DNA of 64,000 nucleotides. It comes from Solirubrobacterales bacterium. GTDB taxonomy: Bacteria; Actinomycetota; Thermoleophilia; Solirubrobacterales; Solirubrobacteraceae. A model generated the notes under the pieces. It saw nothing but the letters and a program-made list of their open reading frames with translations, was not told the DNA's origin and made no database searches. Every line of letters begins with the position of its first letter. Positions within the stretch are counted from its first letter, which is position 1. The stretch lies in contig JAFAYV010000031.1 in the NCBI GenBank assembly GCA_019240115.1, positions 29,787-93,786 of the forward strand, in the 5' to 3' direction. Position numbers and translations under genes: made by a program. Shown here piece after piece: positions 51,786-60,354 of this stretch.

Positions 51786-54317
51786 GTGTCCACTGCGAGC
51801 AACGGGTCGCTGCCCGCCCGACAACGCGTCGTCGTGATCGGCGCCGGGATCGTCGGCAACAGCGTCGCCTATCACCTGTGCCGACTCGGGGAGACCGAGA
51901 TCACGCTGATCGACAAGGGGCCGCTGCCCAACCCGGGCGGCTCCACGGGCCACGCGTCGAACTTCATCTTCCCCGTCGACCACTCCAAGGAGATGACGTC
52001 GCTGACGCTTCAGAGCATGCGCCAGTACAAGGACCTGGATGTCTTCCTGGAGTGCGGCGGGATCGAGGTCGCGCGCACCGAGGCGCGCATGCAGGAGCTC
52101 GACCGCCGGATGGCCTCGGCGCTCACCTGGGGCGTGGAGCCGACGTCGCTGCTGACGCCGGCCGAGATTTCAGAGCTCGTGCCGTTCATCAACGAGGAGC
52201 TGCTGCTCGGCGGCTTCTACACGCCCGGCGCCGGCGTCGTCGACTCGTTGCGCGCGGCGACGATCATGCGCGAGCGCGCCGTCGAGTCCGGCATGACGAT
52301 CTCGGCCAATACCGAGGTGCTCGGGCTCGACGTCGAGCACGGCGCGATCCGCCGGGTGCGCACGAGCCGTGGCGAGATCGAGGCCGACCGCGTCGTCATC
52401 GCCTGCGGCTGCTGGAGCCCTCGGATCGCGCGCCTGGCCGGCGCCACCATCCCGCTGACGCCCGCCGTGCACCAGATGATCGACATCGGTCCCGCGCCGC
52501 GCTTCGCCGACGCCCGCACGCTCGTCGACTATCCGATCGTCCGCGACATGGACACCAACATGTACGAGCGCCAGGACGGCACGGGCCTGGAGATCGGCTC
52601 CTACGCCCACCGCCCGATCATGATGGACGCCGACGAGATCCCCTCCATCGAGGAGTCCGCGCTCAGCCCCACCGAGCTGCCGTTCACCGCCGCCGATTTC
52701 GAGCTGCAGTTCGAGCAGGCGCTCGAGCTCATGCCCGAGATCGTCGGCGACGAGAGCGTCGGGCAGCGCTATGCGATCAACGGCCTGCTGTCGGTGACCC
52801 ACGATGGCTTGCCGCTGCTCGGGGAGACCCCCGAGGTCAAAGGGCTGTGGTCGGCGGCGGCGATCTGGATCAAGGAGGGGCCCGGCGCCGGGAAGACGGT
52901 CGCCGAGCTGATGGTCCACGGGGAGTCCGAGATCGACGTCCACGAGTCCGACGTCGCGCGCGCCTATCCCCATCAGAAGACCAAGGCGCACGTTCGGGCC
53001 CGAGTCGCCGAGAGCTTCAACAAGATGTACGGGATCGTCCACCCGGCCGAGCAGTGGGAGTCCGACCGCCGAGTCAAGCTGCCGCCCTACTACGAGCGCG
53101 AGCTCGAGCTCGGCGCGGTCTTCCACGAGGCCGCCGGCTGGGAGCGCCCGCAGTGGTACGAGGCCAACGCCGGGCTGCTCGAGGAGTTCGGCGACCGGGT
53201 CACGCGCCGCGAGGCCGAGTGGGACGCGCGCTGGTGGTCGCCGATCGTCAACGCCGAGCATCTGGCGCTGCGCGAGCGCGCCGGCTACATCGATCTGACC
53301 GCGTTCGCGATCTTCGACGTCACCGGATCCGGCGCCCTGGATGCCGTCCAGCGGATCGCGATGCGCCAGATGGACGTCGCCGTCGGGCGGTTCGTCTACA
53401 CGCCGATCCTCACCCCGTCGGGCGGCTTCAAGGCCGACCTGACGATCATGCGTCTCGCCGACGACGTCTTCCGCGTCGTCACCGGCGGCGCGCACGGGAT
53501 GTCGGACCGCAAGTGGTTCTCCGACCACCTGCCCGGCGACGGCTCGGCGCAGATCCACGACCGCACGAACGCGCTGACGACGCTCGGGCTCTGGGGTCCG
53601 CGCGCCGCCGACGTCCTGGAGGCGATCACCGACGACGACGTCTCCACCGCGGCATTGCCCTTCGGCCGCTGCAAGCCGATCGAGGCCGGCTCGCTGCAGG
53701 TGCTGGCGAGCCGCATCTCCTACGTCGGCGATCTCGGCTGGGAGCTCCACGCCCCGATCGAGCAGGGCGCCAAGCTGTGGGACATGATCGCTGCGGCGGG
53801 GCTCCCGCACGGGGCGGTGCCGGTCGGCGCGGGCGTGTATCTGACCACCGGTCGTCTGGAGAAGGGCTACCGCGCCTACGGCGCCGAGCTCGACGGCGAC
53901 TACGACGTCGTCGAGGCGGGGATGGCCTGGGGCACGGTCAAGGACCAGGACTTCGTCGGAAAGGAGGCCCACGTCGCCCAGCGCGCCGCGGCGCCGGCGG
54001 CGTCGATGTGCACGCTGACCGTCGACGACCACGTCTCGAGGTCTTCTGTCAAGCGCTACATGCTCGGCGGCGAGCCGCTGCTGACCCTCGACGGCCGGCC
54101 GATCGTTGACGCCAAGGGCCGCCGCTCGTATGTGACGAGTGCAGGCTCGGGACCGTCGATCGGGCGCTACATCCTCATGGGCTACCTCCCGCCCGAGCAC
54201 GCGCGCGTCGGCGAGCAACTGCTCGTCCAGTACATGGGCGAGCGCTATCCGGTGACGGTGGGCAGCGCCGACGCCACCTCGCTGTTCGACCCCGAGAACA
54301 CGCGGGTGCGCTCGTGA
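51786..54317 (+). CDS. FAD-dependent dimethylglycine/sarcosine-dehydrogenase-like demethylase with GcvT domains
   Basis: 843 residues from a GTG. Residues ~14-380 are a DAO-type flavin domain (VVVIGAGIVGNSVAYHLCRL, STGHASNFIFPVDHSKEMT, RYAINGLLSVTHDGLPLLGE). FAO (~385-440) and GcvT folate-binding domains (~440-840; IDLTAFAIFDVTGSGALDAV, TTLGLWGPRAADVLEAITDD, GYRAYGAELDGDYDVVEAGM) follow. This is the layout of mitochondrial DMGDH/SarDH: an N-methyl group is oxidised and the formaldehyde is passed to tetrahydrofolate. No mitochondrial-type leader. The exact substrate (dimethylglycine, sarcosine or another methylamine) is not resolvable. First gene of a four-gene operon with EtfB/EtfA and a Fe-S oxidoreductase. 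Confidence 0.9.
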   Translation: MSTASNGSLPARQRVVVIGAGIVGNSVAYHLCRLGETEITLIDKGPLPNPGGSTGHASNFIFPVDHSKEMTSLTLQSMRQYKDLDVFLECGGIEVARTEARMQELDRRMASALTWGVEPTSLLTPAEISELVPFINEELLLGGFYTPGAGVVDSLRAATIMRERAVESGMTISANTEVLGLDVEHGAIRRVRTSRGEIEADRVVIACGCWSPRIARLAGATIPLTPAVHQMIDIGPAPRFADARTLVDYPIVRDMDTNMYERQDGTGLEIGSYAHRPIMMDADEIPSIEESALSPTELPFTAADFELQFEQALELMPEIVGDESVGQRYAINGLLSVTHDGLPLLGETPEVKGLWSAAAIWIKEGPGAGKTVAELMVHGESEIDVHESDVARAYPHQKTKAHVRARVAESFNKMYGIVHPAEQWESDRRVKLPPYYERELELGAVFHEAAGWERPQWYEANAGLLEEFGDRVTRREAEWDARWWSPIVNAEHLALRERAGYIDLTAFAIFDVTGSGALDAVQRIAMRQMDVAVGRFVYTPILTPSGGFKADLTIMRLADDVFRVVTGGAHGMSDRKWFSDHLPGDGSAQIHDRTNALTTLGLWGPRAADVLEAITDDDVSTAALPFGRCKPIEAGSLQVLASRISYVGDLGWELHAPIEQGAKLWDMIAAAGLPHGAVPVGAGVYLTTGRLEKGYRAYGAELDGDYDVVEAGMAWGTVKDQDFVGKEAHVAQRAAAPAASMCTLTVDDHVSRSSVKRYMLGGEPLLTLDGRPIVDAKGRRSYVTSAGSGPSIGRYILMGYLPPEHARVGEQLLVQYMGERYPVTVGSADATSLFDPENTRVRS

Positions 54318-55069
54318 ACATCCTCGTCTGCGTCAAGCGCGTGCCGCTGACCGGCGGCAGGATCGTCCTCACCGACGACGAGCGCGCGATCCAGACCCGG
54401 CACCTCGGCTTCACCGTCAGCCCGCACGAGGAGTGCGGCGCCGAGGAGGCGATCCGGATCGTCGAGGCCCACGGCGGCAGCGCCACGGTCCTCACGCTCG
54501 GCCCGCCCGAGGCCGAGGAGCAGCTGCGCGACCTGATGGCGATCGGCGCCGACCGGGGCATCCACCTCGTCACCGACGGCTCGGAATGGGATCCCCAGGC
54601 GACGGCGGCCGCGATCGTCGCCGCCGTCCGCTCGCAGGCCGAGCCGGTCGATCTCATCCTGTTCGGCTCAGAGTCGGCCGACGCCGGCAACTATCAGGTC
54701 GCCGTGCGGGTCGCCGAAGCGCTCGGCCTGCCCGCGGTGACGGGCGTCAAGGCGATCTCGCTCGACGCCGACCGCGTTCGGTGTGAGCAGGAGACCTCGG
54801 CGGGTCGCGACGTCTACGAGGTCGCGCTGCCGGCGGTCGTCTCGGTCAAGGAGGGGATCAACCTGCCGCGTTATCCCTCGGTCCCGGGACGGATGAAGGC
54901 CAAGCGCAAGCCGGTGCACGCCGCGGAGCCGACGCGAACCGACGCGCGCCTGCGGATGCTCCGTCTCGCGCTGCCGCCCGAGTCCGGCAGGCAGGCCGAG
55001 GTGCTCGGTCGCGGCCCCGAGGCCGCGCCGGCGGTCGTCGAGATGCTGCGCGACATCGGGGTGATGTAG
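54314..55069 (+). CDS. etfB: Electron transfer flavoprotein beta subunit
   Basis: 251 residues; the GTG overlaps the demethylase stop (GTGA). Family features are MNILVCVKRVPLTGGRIVLT-like N-terminus, SPHEECGAEEAIRIVEAHGG, LFGSESADAGNYQVAVRVAE and PAVVSVKEGINLPRYPSVPG. It forms a heterodimer with EtfA that carries electrons from the demethylase flavin. It is directly followed by etfA with no gap. Confidence 0.92.
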   Translation: MNILVCVKRVPLTGGRIVLTDDERAIQTRHLGFTVSPHEECGAEEAIRIVEAHGGSATVLTLGPPEAEEQLRDLMAIGADRGIHLVTDGSEWDPQATAAAIVAAVRSQAEPVDLILFGSESADAGNYQVAVRVAEALGLPAVTGVKAISLDADRVRCEQETSAGRDVYEVALPAVVSVKEGINLPRYPSVPGRMKAKRKPVHAAEPTRTDARLRMLRLALPPESGRQAEVLGRGPEAAPAVVEMLRDIGVM

Positions 55070-55954
55070 ATGGCCGCCGCGCTCGTCTACGTCGAGGATC
55101 CCGCCGACGAGCTCTCCCAGCAGGCGGTCGTGATGGCCGGCGCGCTCGGCGACGAGGTGCAGGCGGTGGCGATCGACGGGGCGGGCGGGACCGCTTTCGC
55201 GCCCGCCGTGCTCGCCCAGACGCTCGTCGAGCTCGCCGCCGCGCGGGGCGCGAGCGCCGTCGTCGCGCCGGGCTCCGAGCGCGGTAACGAGATCCTCGCC
55301 CGCGTCGCCGCCAAGCTCGACCTGCCGATGGCCGCCAACTGCGTGTCGGTGACGGTCGGCGAGCCCACGACCGTTACCCGCGTGCGCTGGGGCGGCTCGC
55401 TGCTCGAGCAGGCCGAGGTGCACGGCGCGCCGCTGCTGATGACGAGCGCCGCTCACGCCGTGGCGGCGGCGCCGATCGCCGCACTCGAGACGGTGCCGGT
55501 GACTGCGAGCACGTCAGAGCTCGATCGGGCGGTCCGGGTCATCGAGCAGATTCCGACCGCAAGCGCCGGCGTTTCGCTGACCGACGCCGACGTCGTCGTC
55601 TCCGGCGGCCGCGGCGTCGGCTCGGCCGAGGGGTTCTCGATCATCGAGGAGCTCGCCGAGCTGCTCGGCGGCGCGGTCGGCTGCTCGCGCGCGGTGACGA
55701 GCGCCGGCTGGCGGCCGCATACCGACCAGGTGGGGCAGACCGGAACCAAGGTCTCGCCCGAGATCTACATCGCCTGCGGGATCAGCGGCGCCACCCAGCA
55801 CATGGCCGGGTGCAAGGGCGCCAAACGCCTGCTGGCGATCAACCCCGACGGCGAGGCGTCGATCTTCGCCGGCGCCGACTACGCGGTGATCGGCGACCTG
55901 CACGAGGTCGTGCCCGCGATCTCGGCGGAGATCAGGAAGGCGCGCGCGTCATAG
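55070..55954 (+). CDS. etfA: Electron transfer flavoprotein alpha subunit
   Basis: 294 residues. The N-terminal half has ALVYVEDPADELSQQAVVMA and PGSERGNEILARVAAKLDLP. The C-terminal FAD domain has VSGGRGVGSAEGFSIIEELA, AVGCSRAVTSAGWRPHTDQV, GQTGTKVSPEIYIACGISGA and ATQHMAGCKGAKRLLAINPD, the characteristic EtfA signature. It ends at a TAG that overlaps the presumptive start region of the next gene. Confidence 0.93.
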   Translation: MAAALVYVEDPADELSQQAVVMAGALGDEVQAVAIDGAGGTAFAPAVLAQTLVELAAARGASAVVAPGSERGNEILARVAAKLDLPMAANCVSVTVGEPTTVTRVRWGGSLLEQAEVHGAPLLMTSAAHAVAAAPIAALETVPVTASTSELDRAVRVIEQIPTASAGVSLTDADVVVSGGRGVGSAEGFSIIEELAELLGGAVGCSRAVTSAGWRPHTDQVGQTGTKVSPEIYIACGISGATQHMAGCKGAKRLLAINPDGEASIFAGADYAVIGDLHEVVPAISAEIRKARAS

Positions 55955-55974
55955 GCGTCGTCGTTTCCGCGGTC

Positions 55975-57927
55975 GTGCTCGCCGCGTTGCTGGCGGCGAG
56001 CGGGACGCTCTTCGCGCTGCGGGTCCGGTTCCTCGTCGCGCTCGTGCGCGCGGCCGCGCCGGTGTCGCGGACCGGCGACCGGGAGCGGCGGGCGCACAAC
56101 GAGGCGACGATCGTCCTCGGGCAGCGCAAGCTGCTGCAGCGGATCGGCCCCGGGCTGATCCACGCGTTCATCTTCTGGGGCTTCATCGTGCTCGGCCCGA
56201 CGATCGTCATCGCGATGATCGGCGCCGTGTCCAAGCACGCGACGTTCCCGTGGCTCGGCGACCAGGGCTGGTACGCGCTGCTCGTCGACATCTTTGCGGT
56301 GCTCGTGCTCGTCGGCGTCGTCTCGGCGCTGTCCATCCGCAAGCTCGTGCGACCGCGCCGGTTCGAGGGCTCGCACCTCGGCGAGGCCGACCTCATCCTC
56401 GCGCTCATCGCGACGATCGCGCTCTCGCTGCTGCTCTGGCACGCGACTCGGATCGCGCTCGGCCTAGCCGAGTGGTCGCGCGACTGGGCGCCGGTGTCCC
56501 ACCTGCTCTCGGGCCTGTTCGCCCGCGACTTGACCACGCGGGTGCTCGAGCGTGTGTTTGTTTGGGTCCACGTGATCACGATCCTCGGCTTCCTGGCCTA
56601 TCTGCCGCGCTCCAAGCACCTGCACATCGCCTCGGCGGCGTTCAACGTCTGGTATGGGCGCACGGGCCCGGGCGGGCACCTGGAGCCCCTGCGCTTCGAC
56701 GACCCCGACGTGGCCGAGGAGGACATCCGCTTCGGCGCCGGGACGGCCGCCCAGCTGACCTGGAAGGAGGTGCTCGACACCTACTCGTGCACCGAGTGCG
56801 GGCGCTGCCAGGACGCCTGTCCGGCGTTTAGCACCGGGAAGCGCCTGTCGCCCAAGCTCGTGATCATGGGGCTGCGCGACCAGGTGTTCGCCGACGGGGC
56901 GACGATCGTCAAGGATCGGGACGCCGACCTGGCCTCGCTCGTGCCCGGCGCGGTCCCCGAGGACTCGGTGTGGGACTGCGTCACCTGCGGCGCGTGCGTG
57001 CAGGCGTGCCCGGTGTCGATTGAGCATGTCGACCACATCGTCGACCTGCGCCGCCACCTCGTCATGGTCGAGTCGAGCTTCCCGCCGGAGGCCGAGCCGA
57101 TGCTGCGCGACATCGAGCGCGCCTCGAACCCGTGGGGCAAGGCCCAGTCCGAGCGCGCCGACTGGGCGGCGCAGCTCGGCGTGCGGGTGCTCGAGCCCGG
57201 CGATCCGGCGCCCGAGTACCTCTACTGGGTCGGTTGCGCGACGTCGTTCGACGAGCGCGCCCGGGCGGCCGCCGTCAGCACGGCGAAGCTGCTCCAGCGG
57301 GCGGGCGTCGACTTCGCGATCCTCGGCCCCCGGGAGGCGTGCACCGGCGACCCGGCGCGGCGGATCGGCAACGAGTACGTCTTCCAGGCGTTCGCCGAGC
57401 AGAACGTCGAGACGCTCAACGAGGCGGGGGCGACGAAGATCATCGCCAACTGCCCGCACTGCTTCAACACGCTGGGCAACGAATACCCCGACTTCGGCGG
57501 CGACTACGAGGTCATCCACCACTCCGAGGTCCTCGCCCGGCTCGTCGCCGACGGCCGGCTCGCGCCCCGGCGCGACGCGGGGCTGGCGATCACCTACCAC
57601 GACTCGTGCTACCTGGCGCGCCACAACGACGTGCTGGGATCGCCGCGCGAGCTCGTCGCCGCCGTCGGCACGCCGGTCGAGATGGCCCGCAGGGGTCGCC
57701 AGACGTTCTGCTGCGGCGCCGGCGGCGCGCACATGTGGATGGAGGAGCGCGGCACCCAGATCAACTCCGCGCGCGTTCGCGAGGCCGCGGACACGGGCGC
57801 CGGGACGCTCGCGGTCGCGTGCCCGTTCTGCACGGTGATGCTCGACGACGGGGTGCAGGGGGAGGGGGCCGACCTCCGGGTCGCCGACGTCGCCACGCTC
57901 CTGGTGGAGGCCGGCGCCGCCGAGTAG
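55975..57927 (+). CDS. Membrane Fe-S oxidoreductase (DgcB/HdrD-like), quinone-side partner of Etf
   Basis: About 650 residues from a GTG at 55975. The frame is open further up, and an AGGAAGG lies 10 bases before an ATA at 55951, so the true start may be a non-standard codon there. Five or so spans precede ~residue 215 (e.g. IHAFIFWGFIVLGPTIVIAM, LLVDIFAVLVLVGVVSALSI, VWVHVITILGFLAYLPRSKH). Two [4Fe-4S] motifs follow (SCTECGRCQDACPAF, CVTCGACVQACPVS) and two CCG domains (GCATSFDERARAAAVSTAK region; TYHDSCYLARHNDVLGSPRE, FCCGAGGAHMWMEERGTQIN). This is the layout of DgcB-type proteins that accept electrons from EtfBA and reduce quinone in dimethylglycine catabolism. Confidence 0.85.
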   Translation: MLAALLAASGTLFALRVRFLVALVRAAAPVSRTGDRERRAHNEATIVLGQRKLLQRIGPGLIHAFIFWGFIVLGPTIVIAMIGAVSKHATFPWLGDQGWYALLVDIFAVLVLVGVVSALSIRKLVRPRRFEGSHLGEADLILALIATIALSLLLWHATRIALGLAEWSRDWAPVSHLLSGLFARDLTTRVLERVFVWVHVITILGFLAYLPRSKHLHIASAAFNVWYGRTGPGGHLEPLRFDDPDVAEEDIRFGAGTAAQLTWKEVLDTYSCTECGRCQDACPAFSTGKRLSPKLVIMGLRDQVFADGATIVKDRDADLASLVPGAVPEDSVWDCVTCGACVQACPVSIEHVDHIVDLRRHLVMVESSFPPEAEPMLRDIERASNPWGKAQSERADWAAQLGVRVLEPGDPAPEYLYWVGCATSFDERARAAAVSTAKLLQRAGVDFAILGPREACTGDPARRIGNEYVFQAFAEQNVETLNEAGATKIIANCPHCFNTLGNEYPDFGGDYEVIHHSEVLARLVADGRLAPRRDAGLAITYHDSCYLARHNDVLGSPRELVAAVGTPVEMARRGRQTFCCGAGGAHMWMEERGTQINSARVREAADTGAGTLAVACPFCTVMLDDGVQGEGADLRVADVATLLVEAGAAE

Positions 57928-58008
57928 CGCCCGCGTTACCCCCGCGGCCGACGGGCAGGGCGATGAGGGCGCGAGCACGGGCCGGTCCCGACCGACCCGC
58001 CGGACATC

Positions 58009-58215
58009 ATGGCGTTCACCCCGGTGTTCGTCAACGCCGTTCCGGAGGCGGTCCAGCTCGCCAAGAGCGCGGGCTATCTCAGTCCCGCCCCCGGCAACGA
58101 CTTCCCGTACGTGCCGATCGACTTCAAGAGCCCCACGTACGCCCCGGTGGCTCAGAAGATCCTGTTCACCCTGCCCTACATCCAGTTCGGGAACCCCGTC
58201 CCCGGCGGCCACTGA
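58009..58215 (+). CDS. Small hypothetical protein downstream of the demethylation operon
   Basis: 68 residues, MAFTPVFVNAVPEAVQLAKS then a Pro/Tyr-rich part (NDFPYVPIDFKSPTYAP) and FTLPYIQFGNPVPGGH. Base composition and the neat placement between operon and terminator hairpins suggest a real short gene. No Shine-Dalgarno is clear and no family is recognised. Confidence 0.45.
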   Translation: MAFTPVFVNAVPEAVQLAKSAGYLSPAPGNDFPYVPIDFKSPTYAPVAQKILFTLPYIQFGNPVPGGH

Positions 58216-58240
58216 CCGACGGTCGTCGCGGATACCCGCC

Positions 58241-58306
58241 GGGACGCCCCGTCTAGGAGCGTCCCGCGGAGTCGCGGGCCGCGGCGCGCAGCACCGCCGC
58301 GGCCCG
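58241..58306 (+). terminator. Two hairpins ending the demethylation operon
   Basis: First hairpin: GGGACGC (58241-58247) with GCGTCCC (58259-58265). Second: CGGGCCGCGGCG (58275-58286) with CGCCGCGGCCCG (58295-58306), a perfect 12-bp stem around an 8-base loop. They lie just after the 58009 gene and mark the left border of the lower-G+C island. Confidence 0.6.
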
Positions 58307-58308
58307 GT

Positions 58309-58815
58309 TCAGCACGCAGCTGTCGAGGTGACCCCGAACTCCCGCCCGACTGGCTGCTTGCACTTCTCACCGACATGATCCACGCCGCCAGCGCGCAGGG
58401 CAGCGCCGGCACCATGAACGCGACGACCGCCGAACGAGTCCTCGTCCGCAGCGCGTCCGCGGTCCTCAGCGCTCATTGCTGAGCAGCGCCGACGTGCCCA
58501 CGCAGGACGCCCAGTTTCAGGAACCAGCACGGCGAACTGGCCCACCACCCGGCACCTGCGCTTCGCCCAGAAGCAAGCCTCCGGCGTGCGTTCGTGTCCA
58601 TTACTATCGGGAAGCCCACTAGCGTACGTTCCGCGTGGTTCCTGTTCCGTTACTACCGGGAGGCCGTCTGCTGCTCGGCGTCGTCGGCGGCCGCTTCGAT
58701 CTCCCAAGGAGCCGCTCATCGCGCCGACTTCGCTGCTGAGCAGCTGGTCGTAGTCGGTGATGTCAGGCGCGGGACGACTGATCGCGGGCAGCCGGTCCTC
58801 GAGCGGCCCGTTCAT
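58309..58815 (-). CDS. Uncertain ORF coupled to the secreted-protein gene
   Basis: The frame opens MNGPLEDRLPAISRPAPDIT with an ATG that overlaps the stop of the upstream gene at 58812 (ATGA), the usual sign of a coupled gene. After about 60 residues the sequence becomes Arg/Cys-rich and non-protein-like (FWAKRRCRVVGQF, ARRRCSAMSAEDRG). It may be a short gene that has lost its end, or chance. No function is assigned. Confidence 0.3.
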   Translation of the reverse strand: MNGPLEDRLPAISRPAPDITDYDQLLSSEVGAMSGSLGDRSGRRRRRAADGLPVVTEQEPRGTYASGLPDSNGHERTPEACFWAKRRCRVVGQFAVLVPETGRPAWARRRCSAMSAEDRGRAADEDSFGGRRVHGAGAALRAGGVDHVGEKCKQPVGREFGVTSTAAC

Positions 58816-59471
58816 GGCAGATTCTGCTCATGGCGCGTTCCGCCGCTATCGATGAACGCGAGCTTCGCTGCCGGAGAGCCGAGTTCTACGGCGTAGCCGC
58901 CGTCGTTTGTCAGCGTTATCACCGTCTCGTGGCCCGCAGCGTCTGTTACTGCTGCGTCGCGCGTGCCCGCAGGTACTACCCCCTGTACGAAACTTACTCC
59001 CCCAAGGTCCACATGTGATCCTAGGCCATACTGGATAGCAGCCGCTGTGGTGGTACAACCCACCGTCGCTCCCGTCTTGGTGCTGAGAACTCCGAAACAC
59101 ATCGTCCCACGACCAGGATAGATGTAAATCTTCGTTGACGCGTCGCTGTATACTTGCCGCCCAAGGCTAGGATTGACACCGAACTGTTCCTGTGCTCGCC
59201 CGAGTCCCTGTAGGAGCCGTGGATCAGTTGCCCCCGCGTCATCAACGCCAAGCCCGCGGCCAAATGACGGAAATGCAGCGAGCTGCTGAGCATCAGGGCC
59301 CGTGACCCCGCTGTTGACCGCGGCAATCGGCGGTGTCTGTGAGGCAGAATAGTCAGGCACCGCGCTCGGCGTGGGGGTAGGATCATCAGTCGCCATGGCA
59401 ACACCTACCGATATGCCGACCGCCGCCAGCCCGGCGGCAACTGCTAATAGCCAGCGATGCGTCAATGTCAT
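58812..59471 (-). CDS. Secreted hypothetical protein
   Basis: 219 residues. A signal peptide (MTLTHRWLLAVAAGLAAVGI SVGVAMA) is followed by a Thr/Pro-rich stretch and a compact domain with Cys in GTMCFGVLSTKTGATVGCTT and ITLTNDGGYAVELGSP near the end. The two Cys could form a disulfide. Codon use is visibly less G+C-biased than in the flanking genes, which suggests acquisition. No homologue is recognised by eye. Confidence 0.7.
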   Translation of the reverse strand: MTLTHRWLLAVAAGLAAVGISVGVAMATDDPTPTPSAVPDYSASQTPPIAAVNSGVTGPDAQQLAAFPSFGRGLGVDDAGATDPRLLQGLGRAQEQFGVNPSLGRQVYSDASTKIYIYPGRGTMCFGVLSTKTGATVGCTTTAAAIQYGLGSHVDLGGVSFVQGVVPAGTRDAAVTDAAGHETVITLTNDGGYAVELGSPAAKLAFIDSGGTRHEQNLP

Positions 59472-59511
59472 TGTCTTTGGTCACCTCAGCGATTTTGTGG
59501 ACCAGACCTAC

Positions 59512-59937
59512 CTAGCCGGAAAACCAGTTCCAGAAGGTACTAAAGCTTGTGAGCATAACCTGCTCGCCGGCACCGGCGATTGGCCAATGAGAATCGAAGA
59601 GATCACCCCAATCCCAGTAGAAAGTGCCGCCTTCATACACGGTGTAGGTCGCGCAATTGCGCGTACTCCAAGTATGCGAGTCACTAACCGCCATGCACTG
59701 ATAGCCAGATGTATAGCTCAGGTTTTGGATTTCGCCCTGTTCCCAGTTGTGCCAAGCGCCGCCTTGGGACTCTGGCGTTGGATCCCAGCAATACGTTTGC
59801 GGCCAGTTGTAGCAGTAGAACGCGTTTGAATACGCCTGCGCCCGGCCTGGCGCGGCTACGGCAAGCGCAACGGTCACGGATAGAGCCGCCGCAACCAGGA
59901 TGCCAGCACGTAGGGGCCAGCGCATCAGATATCCCAC
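59512..59937 (-). CDS. Small secreted Trp/Tyr-rich protein
   Basis: 141 residues (an ATG four codons in, at 59925, is also possible). A signal peptide (LRAGILVAAALSVTVALAVA) ends near AAPGRAQA. The mature part is rich in aromatic residues (SNAFYCYNWPQTYCWDPTPE, AWHNWEQGEIQNLSYTSGYQ) and has four Cys, probably two disulfides. Composition is of lower G+C. It is 40 bases upstream of the other secreted-protein gene. I do not recognise a family. Bases 59938-60072 hold no gene. Confidence 0.7.
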   Translation of the reverse strand: MGYLMRWPLRAGILVAAALSVTVALAVAAPGRAQAYSNAFYCYNWPQTYCWDPTPESQGGAWHNWEQGEIQNLSYTSGYQCMAVSDSHTWSTRNCATYTVYEGGTFYWDWGDLFDSHWPIAGAGEQVMLTSFSTFWNWFSG

Positions 59938-60072
59938 GGTCGCTCTCCTCTTCCCAGCCCCTGTGCCAAACGTATGGGCACGACGAGCTTTCTCAAGATC
60001 ATCAGCTCAAGTTCTCGAGCTGAGCAGGAAACGTAACCGCCCGCGAAGGCGATCGGGAAACCGGCTCAACGC

Positions 60073-60354
60073 TTGTACGAGCCGCGATCGGAAAGCCCTC
60101 GGCTTGCGGATCACGCGATACGGCTACCGTGGCTCGGTAGACCGACCAGTCCCGGGGATCCTCGGACCGTTGTCAGCGCCGGCTGGCGCCGAGTGCCGCG
60201 GAGCCTCAGCTCGCTGGCGCAGGGCACGCCGATCAACATCGTCCGCGACGACTTCGGCCACACCAGCCTGGCGGTCCCCGACCGCTACCTCAGAGACGTC
60301 GCCCCCCAGGCGGTCATCGACACGCTGCGCGCCCGCCGCTGGGACGGCGCATAG
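60073..60354 (+). pseudogene. Degenerate tyrosine-recombinase (integrase) C-terminus
   Basis: The last ~45 codons read LAQGTPINIVRDDFGHTSLA, VPDRYLRDVAPQAVIDTLRA and RRWDG. These match the catalytic end of phage-type integrases (GT-N-VR-LGH-S...T-RYL, then the C-terminal helix). The upstream half is unrelated or scrambled. The usual catalytic Tyr (in DRYLRDVAP) is present but the Arg-His box I region is lost. This is a remnant marking an old integration at the edge of the low-G+C island. Confidence 0.6.
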
